Shown here one piece after another: positions 6,431 to 6,601 of a DNA stretch of 6,601 nucleotides (its first letter is position 1; each line of letters opens with the position of its first letter). Position numbers and translations under genes: made by a program. The notes under the pieces were generated by a model. It searched no databases, was not told where the DNA came from, and saw nothing but the letters and a program-made list of their open reading frames with translations. The stretch is taken from positions 1-6,601 of the forward strand of contig JASLOY010000209.1 of the NCBI GenBank assembly GCA_030745255.1. The letters are read 5' to 3'. The DNA is from Vicinamibacterales bacterium (GTDB lineage: Bacteria; Acidobacteriota; Vicinamibacteria; Vicinamibacterales; UBA8438).

Positions 6431-6438
6431 CTGCAGAG

Positions 6439-6443
6439 CCTCC
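6439..6443 (-). promoter_or_regulatory. Ribosome binding site of the VWA gene
   Basis: The minus strand reads GGAGG with 8 nt before the ATG at 6430-6428. This decides the start against the in-frame ATG at 6487, which has no comparable site. Confidence 0.75.
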
Positions 6444-6458
6444 AGTCTTCGCGACGTG

Positions 6459-6477
6459 CGACGTCCGGTGGACGTCG
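6459..6477. promoter_or_regulatory. Perfect 8-bp inverted repeat in the VWA gene leader
   Basis: CGACGTCC (6459-6466) and GGACGTCG (6470-6477) are perfect inverted repeats around a 3-nt centre. A further CGACGT copy at 6452-6457 is in direct orientation 7 bp away. The dyad ends 15 nt upstream of the VWA Shine-Dalgarno sequence. It could be a protein operator or, in the mRNA, a GC-rich hairpin with a triloop. Function is inferred only from position and symmetry. Confidence 0.4.
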
Positions 6478-6519
6478 GTCCGGCCAATGGTCCCTCCCCC
6501 GGTCAGACGGCGTCCGGAG

Positions 6520-6533
6520 CGTAAACGCTTACA
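6520..6533 (-). promoter_or_regulatory. LacI/cre-like palindromic operator candidate upstream of the VWA gene
   Basis: The minus strand reads TGTAAGCGTTTACG, matching 13 of 14 positions of the degenerate cre consensus TGWAANCGNTNWCA and showing the central CG typical of LacI-family operators. It is an AT-richer island in GC-rich DNA, about 90 nt upstream of the VWA start and 7 bp past the stop codon of the gene entering from the right. No regulator gene is visible in the window, so this is a pattern match only. Confidence 0.3.
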
Positions 6534-6539
6534 GGGTGT

Positions 6540-6601
6540 CTAGTTCTCCTCGGCACGGCGACTGGCCTGAAACGCCTCGAACAGGTCACTCGCGACCGGG
6601 T
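6540..6601 (-). CDS. C-terminal end of an unidentified protein, cut by right edge
   Basis: A minus-strand frame enters from the right edge and ends at TAG (6542-6540). The 19 complete codons read PVASDLFEAFQASRRAEEN, a helical, charged tail with mostly G/C third positions like the neighbouring genes. The following 109 bp to the VWA start contain regulatory-looking dyads but no coding signal, which fits an intergenic boundary here. The fragment is too short to assign a family. Confidence 0.5.
   Translation of the reverse strand, partial: PVASDLFEAFQASRRAEEN

Noticed and set aside
6431..6487. Upstream ATG extending the VWA protein by 19 residues
   Set aside because: The extra residues only translate the CGACGT dyad region, and a strong GGAGG belongs to the ATG at 6430.
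6537..6542. TAGACA on the minus strand as a -35 for the VWA gene
   Set aside because: It overlaps a probable stop codon and no -10 hexamer occurs 16-18 nt downstream.

Overview
The window looks like chromosomal DNA from a GC-rich Gram-negative bacterium, most likely an Acidobacteriota member (a Vicinamibacteria-like lineage would fit). This is inferred from three things: strong G/C preference at third codon positions, an S46-type dipeptidyl peptidase (a family of Gram-negative periplasmic enzymes), and a short VWA protein of the 'VWFA-related Acidobacterial domain' type next to an mGDH-like quinoprotein. No ribosomal RNA or other phylogenetic marker is present, so the assignment is tentative. 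I see no phage, IS, integrase, CRISPR or tRNA signals.

Layout: (1) 1-987, minus strand: N-terminal half of a PQQ-dependent quinoprotein dehydrogenase that runs off the left edge. (2) 988-1191: a divergent intergenic region shared with the next gene. (3) 1192-2256, plus: an exported metallo-beta-lactamase-fold metallohydrolase. (4) 2264-2305: a tandem array of a 7-bp unit just upstream of the next gene's ribosome binding site. (5) 2324-3193, plus: an exported alpha/beta-hydrolase (esterase-like). (6) 3208-5277, minus: an S46 dipeptidyl peptidase, convergent with the hydrolase; 14 bp separate the stop codons. (7) 5278-5503: a 226-bp noncoding gap with weak dyads. (8) 5504-6430, minus: a VWA-domain secreted protein with a degenerate MIDAS motif. 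(9) 6431-6539: a leader with a perfect 8-bp inverted repeat and an AT-richer LacI/cre-like palindrome. (10) 6540-6601, minus: probable C-terminus of another gene that enters from the right edge.

All five substantially visible proteins begin with a convincing export signal, so this is a block of envelope or extracellular functions: oxidation of sugars or alcohols (quinoprotein), hydrolysis of unknown small molecules (MBL fold), ester hydrolysis (alpha/beta-hydrolase), release of dipeptides from peptides (S46) and adhesion or protein interaction (VWA). The MBL and hydrolase genes probably form a two-gene transcription unit. The VWA and S46 genes are co-directional but 226 bp apart and may be independent. 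I found no clear evidence of a new defence or mobile system. The most unusual items are the heptamer array beside a ribosome binding site, the dyads in the VWA leader, and the altered active-site or metal-site motifs in the VWA and S46 proteins.
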